Both the position numbers and the translations under genes were made by a program. Under the pieces are notes generated by a model. It ran no database searches. It saw nothing but the letters and a program-made list of their open reading frames with translations, and was not told the origin of the DNA. From the NCBI GenBank assembly GCA_023212645.1, contig JALBYC010000002.1:62001-126000 (forward strand): a stretch of 64,000 nt of DNA, read 5' to 3'. Shown here one piece after another: positions 1 to 8,944 of this stretch (positions are counted from its first letter, which is position 1; each line of letters opens with the position of its first letter). Origin of the DNA: Farysia itapuensis. Its lineage: Eukaryota > Basidiomycota > Ustilaginomycetes > Ustilaginales > Ustilaginaceae.

Positions 1-2924
1 CCGCTGGTCTCCAAGTATCGAGCGATCTCTGTTTCGATAAAGTGTGCGCACTGAGACTGGACGTCAGCCTCGCATTGAAGTTGAAGGATTGATGGCACTT
101 TCGGGCCTAACTTCGTAGCAGAGGAGTCCATCGTCGGGACAGAAGAATCGCCAGCACCGGCGACATCAGCCGGAGGCAGCGCCCCATAGAGCATGTGGAT
201 TGTGAGCAGGTTCTCGAAAGCCACTCGTCGTACGCCCACGCAGGCCTGCGATTGAGTGCTGGACACGAAATCATTGAGCAAAGAAAGAACAGACGTTCTC
301 TTGATCAACAGCGATTCCAGAGCAGAAGGCTGAGATGCTGCATCCGGCATAACAGCCCGACGAGTCTCCCACATGATGTACAACGACAAAATGGAGATGG
401 CGTTTTGTACGAGTTCCTCTTCTTCCAGGTACGCTAATTTTCCACGGCTAGCAAGACCCAGGACAATATCCCAACCGCTTGTGGCTTGGCCGCCTTCATC
501 GTCCGAAAGAGAATCGCTGGTGTTGCACACCTGACCGACAAGATGCAGTCGCAGCAGATTGGCAGCTAGCGAATGCACTTCATCTTCACTGAACCCGGCG
601 GTCTCGACATCGCGATTGCTGACCGTGTCTCGCAGAGATGAGACGAGACCCTCCTCGAGCGTCGATAGCTTGGTAGTGTTGACGGTAGCTTGGGAGGAAG
701 TAGACATCAACTTTCGGACAGTTTGTGCGGCGTGAGTGAGCAGAAGAGGCTCCACATGTCGGTGAATCTGGGCGGAAACATCGTCCCATAGCGTCTCGTA
801 TGCCGTAGATTCCTGCATCTCTGTGTACATCTCCAAGTCCATAGCTTGAGGAAGTAGAAGGAGATCGCCGATTCTTGGGGCATCAGTTCGGTACTTGGCG
901 AGCAATTTGGGCAGGGCTGCAATCATGGCACGGGTGACGTCCTCCTTTGAGGAGTCTTCGACATCGTCCGTTGCCTCTGCTCGTTTGTATACCTTGCGAA
1001 CAGCAGCTACAAGGGTTTCCACAAGTATGGCTTCTTCTTCCGACTCGAGTCGGTATGCATCAGGCGCAGCGGAATCGCTCGACCCGTTGGTAGCAGTCTT
1101 GGCTCCTTTCTTGCTGGTGGTGGTCTTGCCGGAATGATCAAGAAGGAGCAGCTCGATGAGGGCTTTCCATTGTTGCAGGCTGGGGACAGCATCCCATAGA
1201 GCCTCCACTGCCATACCGACTCGCCCTTCCTTGGCGCCTTCGACCACCAAAGTCAAGTCTTCTTCCCCAGCATCAGCAGTTTCGCTTTTGCCGAGAAGCT
1301 TGCCATATTTCACCAGCAGCTCGGCCAGACATTTGTAGCCGAGCTTTGCCTCTTCGGTTCGCTGCTCTTCGGCTTGAGCACCTTTCTTTTTGGACGCCGC
1401 AGACACCGCACCAAGGTCGCCGGCACTCTCACTGACTTTCTCCTCCAAGATGTTGGCGACAAAGCTGGCGACAGCTGTTCGAATGCGAGGCTCGACGTCA
1501 AAGATATGTGTAGCGAGGATGTCGCGCTGCTCGGACTCGAGAAGATCGTGCTTGTCGATCATTACGAGGACCTGGATTGTGGCGATGCGAACACCGAGCT
1601 CAACATCTCCGGTTGCCATCTGTACCAGTCGAGTCTTGAACATGTCGGTAAATTGACGGATGGAACTTCCGAAGTTGTCCTTGGTGTAGAGTCCGCTCAT
1701 GGCCTGAACAGCAGCCATACGGACAGTAGAATCGATGTCGGACAAAACCCAGCCAACATAGCGCAGATAGGTTGTCTGAACATACTGCGCGGGATGTTTC
1801 TTCATCCAGGATCCCAGACTCTCGACGCATTCTGAGCGAATGCCAGCGTCTGAATCGCGGAATCGGAGGACAAAGACACTGTTGATGAATTCATCGACGT
1901 AGCCGGAGAGCTTGGTCTTGAACTTGCGGGTCGAGGTTACCTTGGCCTCGAGCTCTTTAAGTCGGCTCTTGTCTGCACGAGCTCTCTTCTTCTCCGCATC
2001 GCGCTGCTTTGTGGCGGCGGTGAGGTCTTTGATAGCTTGACCGCTGACTTCGTTGATGGCCGAAATCGTCCACAGCGCAATGACTGTGGCAGTATGTCGG
2101 AAGGAGCGTAGTGATGAGGAGGACATGGCTGACACCCAGGCCAAGTACGGGTCCATGAAGCCGTCAACGGCAAGTACTTCAGCTTCGTATGCGCTCATGA
2201 CGAGTCGATGAAGAAACTCGCTGAGCGACTTGCGGAATGACTTGAAGGTCTTGCTTTTTGACACGATGGGATAGGAAGGAATTGGCTGCTTTTTGAAGAC
2301 TTCCTGAAGATCCTCGAGATTGTCGACGACGTTGTCGATATCAACAACCTGGTTCTCGTCGATGCTTCCATTGCAACCACAGGTGCGAATGACAAAGTTG
2401 ACGAGCGTTGCGAGCGCCTGACCCTGATCTTGTTGAAAAGATACGACCCAATCCTCGGCGGTAGACTGGAGCGCTGAGTTGGGATCCTTGACCGCATTGT
2501 ATATTTCGTTGTCATCGTTCACTGGCAGCTCGTCTCTGTTGACAGCAGCGCGCGACTTTGCAGTTCCTGCGCGTGGCTTTGAGGGTCCAGATGCCTTTGT
2601 ATTTGGTCGGGACGTGGTAGCGGCTTTAAAAGTCTTGTTCGACCGGGGCGTTCCATTCGACTTTCGTGGCTTTGCACCTGCTGACGTACGTCGAGCTGTC
2701 TTGGTTTTCCGAGAGGAGCCAAAGTCTGCGTCGTTCTCGTCATCATCGAGAACTTCGCCGTCGCTGCTCAGAATTTCCTCATCAGAGGCTTCTCGCTCCG
2801 ACTCGAGATCGGTCAGAGAGTCATCAGACTCTACCGGCGCTACCGCTGCTACCTTCTTACCATTGGCGGATTTTGTCTTCGCGCTTTTCGGAGCTTTACG
2901 CTGTCGAGTGATTGATCTAGCCAT
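1..2924 (-). CDS. SCC3: Cohesin subunit Scc3/STAG (Psc3-like), 3' end beyond window
   Basis: One open frame runs leftward from an ATG at 2924 to base 1 without a stop, giving 974 visible residues; the C-terminus lies outside. Family knowledge: Scc3/STAG proteins are HEAT-repeat subunits that bind the Scc1 kleisin and help hold sister chromatids together in the nucleus. The first ~150 residues are low-complexity, acidic then Lys/Arg-rich, as in other STAG N-termini. A STAG-type segment follows at about 190-310. The stromalin conservative domain lies at about 340-430, with motifs such as FVLRFRDSD, GIRSECVESLGSWM and YVGWVLSDIDSTVRMAA that parallel the human and yeast SCD. Frame was checked near codons 337, 570 and 955 and stays open. 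No intron is needed. It is divergent from the DHHC gene, 287 bp away. Antisense frames over it are shadows. Confidence 0.92.
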   Translation of the reverse strand, partial: MARSITRQRKAPKSAKTKSANGKKVAAVAPVESDDSLTDLESEREASDEEILSSDGEVLDDDENDADFGSSRKTKTARRTSAGAKPRKSNGTPRSNKTFKAATTSRPNTKASGPSKPRAGTAKSRAAVNRDELPVNDDNEIYNAVKDPNSALQSTAEDWVVSFQQDQGQALATLVNFVIRTCGCNGSIDENQVVDIDNVVDNLEDLQEVFKKQPIPSYPIVSKSKTFKSFRKSLSEFLHRLVMSAYEAEVLAVDGFMDPYLAWVSAMSSSSLRSFRHTATVIALWTISAINEVSGQAIKDLTAATKQRDAEKKRARADKSRLKELEAKVTSTRKFKTKLSGYVDEFINSVFVLRFRDSDAGIRSECVESLGSWMKKHPAQYVQTTYLRYVGWVLSDIDSTVRMAAVQAMSGLYTKDNFGSSIRQFTDMFKTRLVQMATGDVELGVRIATIQVLVMIDKHDLLESEQRDILATHIFDVEPRIRTAVASFVANILEEKVSESAGDLGAVSAASKKKGAQAEEQRTEEAKLGYKCLAELLVKYGKLLGKSETADAGEEDLTLVVEGAKEGRVGMAVEALWDAVPSLQQWKALIELLLLDHSGKTTTSKKGAKTATNGSSDSAAPDAYRLESEEEAILVETLVAAVRKVYKRAEATDDVEDSSKEDVTRAMIAALPKLLAKYRTDAPRIGDLLLLPQAMDLEMYTEMQESTAYETLWDDVSAQIHRHVEPLLLTHAAQTVRKLMSTSSQATVNTTKLSTLEEGLVSSLRDTVSNRDVETAGFSEDEVHSLAANLLRLHLVGQVCNTSDSLSDDEGGQATSGWDIVLGLASRGKLAYLEEEELVQNAISILSLYIMWETRRAVMPDAASQPSALESLLIKRTSVLSLLNDFVSSTQSQACVGVRRVAFENLLTIHMLYGALPPADVAGAGDSSVPTMDSSATKLGPKVPSILQLQCEADVQSQCAHFIETEIARYLETS

Positions 2925-3211
2925 TTTGGGGTGTATAGTGTGGCAGTAGCCAACAAATGTGAAGGGACTCCGATGAAGAGTTGGGATCTCAACGCAGTGA
3001 TGGGGCGGGAAGAGCAAAGCGCGAGGGGAGGGAGAGATGAGGGCAGGAGAAGGAATTAGCTCGACAGTCAAAGGCCAAAGTCACAGTGTGCTTCTCGCGC
3101 AAGTGCACAACACTTGACTGTGGCTGCTCGTGCATTTTCGCGACGCGTAAAACGCGCGCCTTGCAACTGAGCTTTGTCAGTCGCGCGAAGTGCAAAAGAG
3201 CCGATCCGAAA

Positions 3212-4672
3212 ATGGAATTTTGCCCGATGATCCGATGTCCAAGAGTGCGTGTCCCATGGTGTCATACTCCACCTTTGCGGAAGCAGTTGCTTCGCATGCT
3301 GATGTCGCCACCAGATGCTTCATCGCTGCGTCAGAGATCAATTCAAAGGAACCAGTCGCCCTGCGAGATAGATGCTATCGTTCCTCAAGATGATCGCGTG
3401 AAGCAGCGCAAGGGGATTCGGCTCAACAAGGTGCTGGGCAGAGTCGTGCCGCTAATCTTGCTCACGTACGTCTACTATGCCTATAGACTCGTCGTGCTTT
3501 GCTATGGCGTTCAGTATTTGTATCGAGCGCAGCAAATGCATTTGACAGCTAGTATTTGGTTGTTCCTGCTGCACGTCGTATTCCTCACTGCTTTGCGGTC
3601 GTACTTTCACGTCTTTTTTGCTCATACATTACATCCTACAGACCAGCATTCTCGAACAGTATTGGGCTGGCTTCGACGGACTCTGGGTGCGTCCTTCGCG
3701 GATCCTTTGACGAGCGGTGCAAAGCTTTCTATCGATTCAACATTGTTTGAAGGCACTGTAGAGTTGTGTAACTCTGATGGTTCGCCGGTACTATGCTTCC
3801 GCGATGAATGCAACGGCAGAATCAAGACATTCCGAACACGTCACTGCGGAGACTGTGGTACGTGTCGGAACGGCTTCGACCACCATTGTGCGTGGTTCGA
3901 CAATGACATCACAGCTCCGTCTACTCTTCGATCCTTCCTTCTTTTCTTGGGTTGTGTACCGCCACTCATAGCGCTTGCGGTAGCTCCCCTTGTGCCAAGC
4001 GCGTGGAACGTGGCGCGACAGATTGGCTCGTATGCCCTTGCTGACGCAAGACTCAGAGAATCGTGGTGGGATCGCCGGTACAGCTGGATTGGAGGTCCTG
4101 TCTTCCGATGGATGGTCGGATGGTGTATTGGTGCACGAAGATGGTCCAGCTCCCCAACCAACTCTCATCGACTACCACACATGACCATCAGTGCCCCTCT
4201 AGTGGTTGGTTTCGGTGCGGTGCTTGTCATCATCGCAACCTCTCTTGCCTCTTCCTCGATACTCAATCTCTCGGAAGGCTTGCTGACAGTCGATGTGGAG
4301 CGAGCCAAAGCTTTCAGAAGACTTTCTCATCGCCGAGACAAGTTGATGCTGGACATCTCCAAGAAGGGGACGCCACGGGACCAAGTACTTTTTGCAGATC
4401 TGGATGCGAAACTGAGATCCCTGGCGCCTGTCTCGTACTTTCGTGTCACCCTCGCGGGCGGGGAAAGCTCTATCGTGCAAGTCAACGCTCAAGATGGTCT
4501 TTACAGTCGTGGCCGGGCAAAAGATAATCTGCATTATTTTTTGTGGGATAATGAAGCTCGCAAGCAGATGGAACGGGGCTGGATACTCTCAGAGCAAGCG
4601 AGCAGATCTATTCACACAACCTCTTCAGCACTCTCCGTAAAGTACGAGCACAATTGTGAAATGCCACATTGA
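3212..4672 (+). CDS. Divergent DHHC-type protein S-acyltransferase
   Basis: 486 residues from the first in-frame ATG; the open frame upstream to 3086 contains no ATG. A Cys-rich module at about residues 190-235 contains RTRHCGDC, then FDHHCAWFDNDI, the hallmark of zf-DHHC palmitoyltransferases, which attach fatty acids to cysteines of membrane-associated proteins through an acyl-Cys intermediate. Four hydrophobic segments are visible: two before the module (around 75-100 and 110-140) and two after it (around 240-265 and 330-355). That is the usual four-helix topology with the catalytic loop in the cytosol. Oddity: the motif reads DHHCAWFDNDI where most family members have DHHCPWxxNC, so Pro and the trailing Cys are lost. 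The gene ends 21 bp from the convergent RNA14 stop. The class is clear; the exact orthologue (Swf1/Pfa-type) is not. Confidence 0.8.
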   Translation: MEFCPMIRCPRVRVPWCHTPPLRKQLLRMLMSPPDASSLRQRSIQRNQSPCEIDAIVPQDDRVKQRKGIRLNKVLGRVVPLILLTYVYYAYRLVVLCYGVQYLYRAQQMHLTASIWLFLLHVVFLTALRSYFHVFFAHTLHPTDQHSRTVLGWLRRTLGASFADPLTSGAKLSIDSTLFEGTVELCNSDGSPVLCFRDECNGRIKTFRTRHCGDCGTCRNGFDHHCAWFDNDITAPSTLRSFLLFLGCVPPLIALAVAPLVPSAWNVARQIGSYALADARLRESWWDRRYSWIGGPVFRWMVGWCIGARRWSSSPTNSHRLPHMTISAPLVVGFGAVLVIIATSLASSSILNLSEGLLTVDVERAKAFRRLSHRRDKLMLDISKKGTPRDQVLFADLDAKLRSLAPVSYFRVTLAGGESSIVQVNAQDGLYSRGRAKDNLHYFLWDNEARKQMERGWILSEQASRSIHTTSSALSVKYEHNCEMPH

Positions 4673-4693
4673 AATTGCGAGAGAGTAAAAGGA

Positions 4694-7483
4694 TTAGCGA
4701 ACAAATTGTCCGCGGCCGGGTCTAGCGACAAAGCCAGCAGGGCCTGATGGTGGGCCTTGAGACGAAGGGAGATTAGCATGTCGGAGAGATTCGATAATGT
4801 CGTCTGGCTGGATTCTGGGTCCATCAAAGAAACGTGCGCTTGGGAGCATGTCCAAAAACATCAGAACACCGTGTGGGAATTCGGTATACGCGTCTCTGAC
4901 ATTGATCGCGCCGCGAGGTCCTGTCGGTGGGACGGCTGACTTGGGCCCCGTCGGCACAGGTGACGCAGAATCGCGCTTGAAGCGTTTCGCAGGAGGTCCT
5001 CCAACCATGGCAGCTGGCCCTGTTGGGATGTGCGGTTGACCTGGTCGTGCCCAATTGCCGTTGGTGTCGTCTGCACTGCTTTCGGCGGCAAATCGCTTCA
5101 TTTCTTGCATTGTTTTTCGTCGGGGACCGTCGTCTTCCACTCCTCCTGCCTCCTTCGCCGCCTGTACGGCGCGATCAGCAGCACTTGCACCCGCAATCTG
5201 AGCTTGATATCCTAGATCTCTGGGACCTATTAGATCGAGATCCATGTATGAGTTGCGATCCACAAAGCGTTTGGTAGCAGGCTCGTCGGCGTATGTTTCG
5301 GCCAGACGACTTTCCAGCTTCTGCATAGCTACACTGTCGCCGAAATTGTACTCGTATTTGGACCAAGTGTCCCAGATGGGGCGGGCGCGTTCCGGCGAAA
5401 AAGTACCAATGACACGCTCGAAAAGCGCCCTAGCATTGTTGTCATCATTCATGGCAATAAGGAAGTTGAGATAACGGACGACAAAAGCCTCGTCATGTCC
5501 AAACGTCTTGAGCGCAAGTTCAAATACTTTGGTGGCAACGACGGGGTCTTTGGAGCAATGATACTCCATCAAAGCACTCGCTTCAAACACTTGCCATGTA
5601 CAGTATACGCTCTTTCGCGCTCGACTAAAGACTCCGCGTGCTGCACGGATACCATCAACACGGCGGAGGAAATGCATGTACTTGATGCACACGAGAGCGC
5701 TGGCCTCTTTGAGTCCTTCGATCTCGGGAGCGACGCTTTCTTGTAGCTCTTGCTTGCGGGCTTGTACTTGTTCAATTGCCCTGCGTTCCTGCTCGCGCTC
5801 TTCTCCATCAATTTCGGCAGCACCTTCGCCCTGGCGTCGCGAGGCAGCTTGACTGCGAATCAAGTCAATTTCGGACTCGATCGTCTGTAAGTCGTCCGTC
5901 AATTGCTTCTGACGCGACTCGATTCGAGTGTGAATATGGCTGATGAGACCATCAAACACGGCAGCGCAATCGGCAGTCGATTTGCGAGCCTCGCAGAGTT
6001 CAACATAGGCGAAGGATAATAGGAAACTACCTGTGCAAGCTTCCACACCGTCCTTGAGCCAGGTCGCAGCTTCATCTTGGCGATTTGAGTTGATGAGGTA
6101 GCGTGAAGCAAGGTACCAGATTTCCGGGTAGAAGCGGAGGAACATGGTTGCTTTACGGTATGCAGTCACAACGCGAGCCTGTAGGGTGGCCGCGTCTTCG
6201 ATGAGCAAAGGATTGGACTCCTCCCACTTGAGATACTCTTTCCATGCTTCAATCTGGGATCGTTCTCTGGACCAGAGAGCTGCATCTGCGCCTGCCGCTC
6301 CTGGGACGCTTGAGGTTGACCAGACAGGAACTCGCGGTAGAATGGGTCGGGCCAGATTGTCACTCAAAGCTTTGAGGTCACGCAGCACTCGTCGTGCTGT
6401 CATGTAGGCGGGTGAGCGCTCAGCCAGAAACTTTTTCGCCGTAAGCTTGTTGAGTCCATTCTCGTATGCATCATAGTCCTTCCAGATCGCTTCGATATTG
6501 GTGAGAGGCACGCTCACAGCTCGCTGATAAACCCGACGCAGGTCGTCCATCTTTTGACCTTCCTTCCAGCCGCCCTTGGCTTCACGCTCTTTGATGAGCG
6601 CAATGTACTCTGTCCAGATGCTGCCGCTGTCCTTGTCCATACCGACAAACTTGAGTGCAAACTCATAAGCACCTTCCAAGAGCCTTCTGGCTTGCTCTCG
6701 CGGACCATCATCCTCAGCTCCTGTCGGCGCAGGTAAAGGGTTGACGCGTCGGGTATAGGAGAGATAAAATTTCCAAAGGTCCACGGAGGGAGTCGAGCGA
6801 AGACACTGGGTAAAGATGGCTTCAACCTGAGCAAAGTTGCTGTGAGCCAGCTCGAGATCGGCATAGGCGACCCACTGTCGGCTCTGATTGGGAAACACCT
6901 TGAAGAAACGGTCGTACACGGCTCTTGCGGATTCCAAACTGCCTCGACTTTGTGCTTCCTCGATCAAAGCAAGCCAAGCCTCACCGTCTCGTGGCTCTTT
7001 TACCACTCGCTCTTCAAAGACGTGGCGTCGTTGTTCAGGAGTCATTTGCGACAGTTTGAGAACTTGACCTTGATTGGAAGGAGACTGTTTGAGGAGTGGC
7101 GCTTGCACTTCGGGAGTTTCGAGTTGAGGTGCTGGGCTCTTGAGATCTTCTTGCTTGACTGGTATTGCCAAAGTAGTTGCGTCTTCCTCCTTGACATTAC
7201 TGGTTACTGGCGCTTGCGCGCTATTGTCATTCTCCTGTGTACTCTTATTGGCGCCTTCTGCTCCGATCGGAGTGTCTTGGTCTGCGGCACTGACGTCTGC
7301 TTCAGCGACGACAGTATCCTCAGCAGAGACAGACTCGGCTACATTGGTGGTGTTTTGTTCAGACTCTGACTTGACATTGGAGACCTCCACACTCTCTGAT
7401 GGCTGTTCACCCGTCTCCTTGGCTCCAGATTCATCGATAGAAGGGGTAGCAACTGGAGGAGTGTCCTCCCCTGAAGCTGACAT
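4694..7483 (-). CDS. RNA14: mRNA 3'-end processing protein Rna14 (CstF-77)
   Basis: 929 residues. The frame opens further upstream, but the first ATG is at 7483. Rna14/CstF-77 is the HAT-repeat scaffold of cleavage factor IA/CstF, bridging Rna15 (CstF-64) and other processing factors in nuclear pre-mRNA cleavage and polyadenylation. About 140 acidic low-complexity residues precede the HAT repeats (about 150-720), with typical segments such as [14 protein letters not shown] and [14 protein letters not shown] Suf domain follows with [17 protein letters not shown] and [18 protein letters not shown]. The extreme C-terminus carries the 'monkeytail' signature ([16 protein letters not shown]), which in orthologues binds the Rna15 hinge. 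Length is greater than the yeast 677 residues, mainly from the N-terminal extension and linkers. No intron is needed. Identification is strong from domain order and the conserved tail. Confidence 0.93.
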   Translation of the reverse strand: MSASGEDTPPVATPSIDESGAKETGEQPSESVEVSNVKSESEQNTTNVAESVSAEDTVVAEADVSAADQDTPIGAEGANKSTQENDNSAQAPVTSNVKEEDATTLAIPVKQEDLKSPAPQLETPEVQAPLLKQSPSNQGQVLKLSQMTPEQRRHVFEERVVKEPRDGEAWLALIEEAQSRGSLESARAVYDRFFKVFPNQSRQWVAYADLELAHSNFAQVEAIFTQCLRSTPSVDLWKFYLSYTRRVNPLPAPTGAEDDGPREQARRLLEGAYEFALKFVGMDKDSGSIWTEYIALIKEREAKGGWKEGQKMDDLRRVYQRAVSVPLTNIEAIWKDYDAYENGLNKLTAKKFLAERSPAYMTARRVLRDLKALSDNLARPILPRVPVWSTSSVPGAAGADAALWSRERSQIEAWKEYLKWEESNPLLIEDAATLQARVVTAYRKATMFLRFYPEIWYLASRYLINSNRQDEAATWLKDGVEACTGSFLLSFAYVELCEARKSTADCAAVFDGLISHIHTRIESRQKQLTDDLQTIESEIDLIRSQAASRRQGEGAAEIDGEEREQERRAIEQVQARKQELQESVAPEIEGLKEASALVCIKYMHFLRRVDGIRAARGVFSRARKSVYCTWQVFEASALMEYHCSKDPVVATKVFELALKTFGHDEAFVVRYLNFLIAMNDDNNARALFERVIGTFSPERARPIWDTWSKYEYNFGDSVAMQKLESRLAETYADEPATKRFVDRNSYMDLDLIGPRDLGYQAQIAGASAADRAVQAAKEAGGVEDDGPRRKTMQEMKRFAAESSADDTNGNWARPGQPHIPTGPAAMVGGPPAKRFKRDSASPVPTGPKSAVPPTGPRGAINVRDAYTEFPHGVLMFLDMLPSARFFDGPRIQPDDIIESLRHANLPSSQGPPSGPAGFVARPGRGQFVR

Positions 7484-7944
7484 TTGCACAAGAACAAGCT
7501 TTTCACAAAGTACCAACTATGTGACGGAAGCAGTTGCACTGACGCTTGCACAAAACAGTTCAGCTAATCAGACTCTGTGGTGAGGGGGCAAACTCCGATG
7601 TGTTGCCGGTGCGGATGCAGAGTATGGTGGTAGTTGAACGAGCAGAAGGCGAACGTCGACGAGATACGCAGAAACGCACAAATTAGGGAGCTTTCGGTGC
7701 ACCAAAATACCGCTTTTTTAGAGCTAAAAAAAGAGCCAAATCTGCTAAACACCAGCCAAATTTGTCGATTTTGACACTTTTTTAGCTCTAAAAAAGCGGT
7801 ATTTTGGTGCACCGAAAGCTCCCTATTGCACAAAAAATAAGTTCTTAAAAGTGTCAGATTGCGAGAAAGTGATCGGAACTCGGCTTTGATGCAGCTCGCT
7901 GCTTTGTACCTCCCGATGATGCCCACAGGTTCTGTGCAGCAACT
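7484..7944. other. Divergent promoter interval RNA14 / ZNF830-like
   Basis: 461 bp between two divergently transcribed start codons. The main content is the 142-bp inverted-repeat element at 7684-7825, listed separately. Frames crossing the interval have no recognisable protein similarity. No clear TATA box was seen. Confidence 0.6.
7684..7825. repeat. Perfect 48-bp inverted repeat, MITE-like
   Basis: Bases 7684-7731 are the exact reverse complement of 7778-7825 (48 of 48), separated by a 46-nt AT-rich centre. The ends read TAGGGAG...CTCCCTA. The arms contain AGCTCTAAAAAAGCGG and GGTGCACC blocks. The heptamer GCACAAA occurs at 7676-7682 and again at 7828-7834, flanking the element one and two bases outside the arms; this could be a target-site duplication. 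There is no coding capacity. The structure fits a short non-autonomous DNA transposon (MITE) or a long hairpin. No second copy was noticed in this window. Confidence 0.75.
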
Positions 7945-8761
7945 ATGCAGTCAGACGCCAGGTCGCTGCTCAAAGCAGCCACGCAAGAGCGTAACAAGAC
8001 AGCTTCATCGGTAATTGCAGATCCATTCGCCTCGTACAACTCTGCTTCGGGCGCACTACGCTGTTCGGCATGCAATTATCTTACGATCAAGCATGAGAGC
8101 TTGTGGGCCGCACATATTGTAAGCAAGAGCCACCGCACAAACGCAGCGCGAGTACGTCAGGAACAAGCTTTAAGAAAAGAGCAAGAAAGTCTTGTCCGAC
8201 ACTCCGAGGCCACCTCAATCAAGGATGGAAAGCGAAAGGCAGTAGACGATGGTGACCAAACGACGTTAGGCGGTGAAGACAGCCCGCTCGATGGTACCCC
8301 TGCAAAGAAAGCTCGAAGCACCAAAGTTGTCGAGATTGAGCCTGAGTGGGAGCTTTTCAAGCAGCAAATGGAGGCGAAGGAAGACAGCGAGGAAGAAGAA
8401 GCAGAAAAACGCTACAGCAATGAAGCGACAATAGAGGTGCAACCCCAATTACGCGCAAGCGGAGGCGGGAACGCACAGCTTGTCGAACTCGAGGATGAAG
8501 AAACGCAAGAACAAATCGATGCGCGAGAGCGAGCAAGGAAGGAGGAAGAGGAAAGGGAGGAAATTCTCTCGCGCTACGAAGAAGAGCAAAGGTTACAGGA
8601 CGAGGCCGATGAAAGGTATGTCAACGTTGTGCACGCCGTCCTTTGCAGATTCTCACACTCCGCCGATTCTTTCTCGTCACAGAGTCAGCGCTCTCAAGCA
8701 GCGCCTGGAACGCATACGTCAAGCCCGCAAGCAAGCGGCGATGATCGCGCGAAAGCGATGA
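7945..8761 (+). CDS. ZNF830/CCDC16-like zinc-finger nuclear protein (2 exons)
   Basis: Exon 1 is 7945-8615 and exon 2 is 8683-8761, with a 67-nt intron (GTATGT...CACAG). The joined frame encodes 249 residues and restores a coiled-coil C-terminus ending in RKR. Without splicing the frame runs into unrelated sequence. The N-terminal part has DPFASYN followed by a U1-type C2H2 finger (CSAC ... H-x5-H at about residues 33-55), closely matching the start of animal ZNF830 (CCDC16). The middle is acidic and Lys-rich with predicted nuclear localisation signals. A long Glu/Arg-rich coiled coil follows at about 175-225. ZNF830 homologues associate with the spliceosome and genome maintenance; function here is inferred from homology only. 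It lies 183 bp upstream of STI1 on the same strand. Confidence 0.78.
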
Positions 8762-8789
8762 AGATATGAAGATATGAAGATCTGAAGAT
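8758..8789. repeat. 8-bp tandem repeat, four copies
   Basis: ATGAAGAT occurs three times in a row and then as CTGAAGAT. The repeat overlaps the stop codon of the upstream zinc-finger gene and continues into its 3' UTR. Copy-number change would add or move stop codons at the C-terminus. Confidence 0.8.
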
Positions 8790-8944
8790 GGAAATTGTGA
8801 AATAGTGTTAGATCGGTATATTTTGAGAAAGAGCCAGAAGTTGGTGGAACGCTGTTTGGAAATGTTCTCCAAACGGCTGAGCGTCTTCAGATAAAATGAG
8901 AATGTTCTCCACTCTCCACACATCCTGTATACGACCTTCCAATC

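Noticed and set aside
2479..2949. A 156-residue plus-strand frame
   Set aside because: Antisense to the Scc3 N-terminus; low complexity and no similarity.
7564..7926. A 120-residue minus-strand frame across the inverted repeat
   Set aside because: Its content is the inverted repeat itself and promoter sequence; no similarity and no conserved start.
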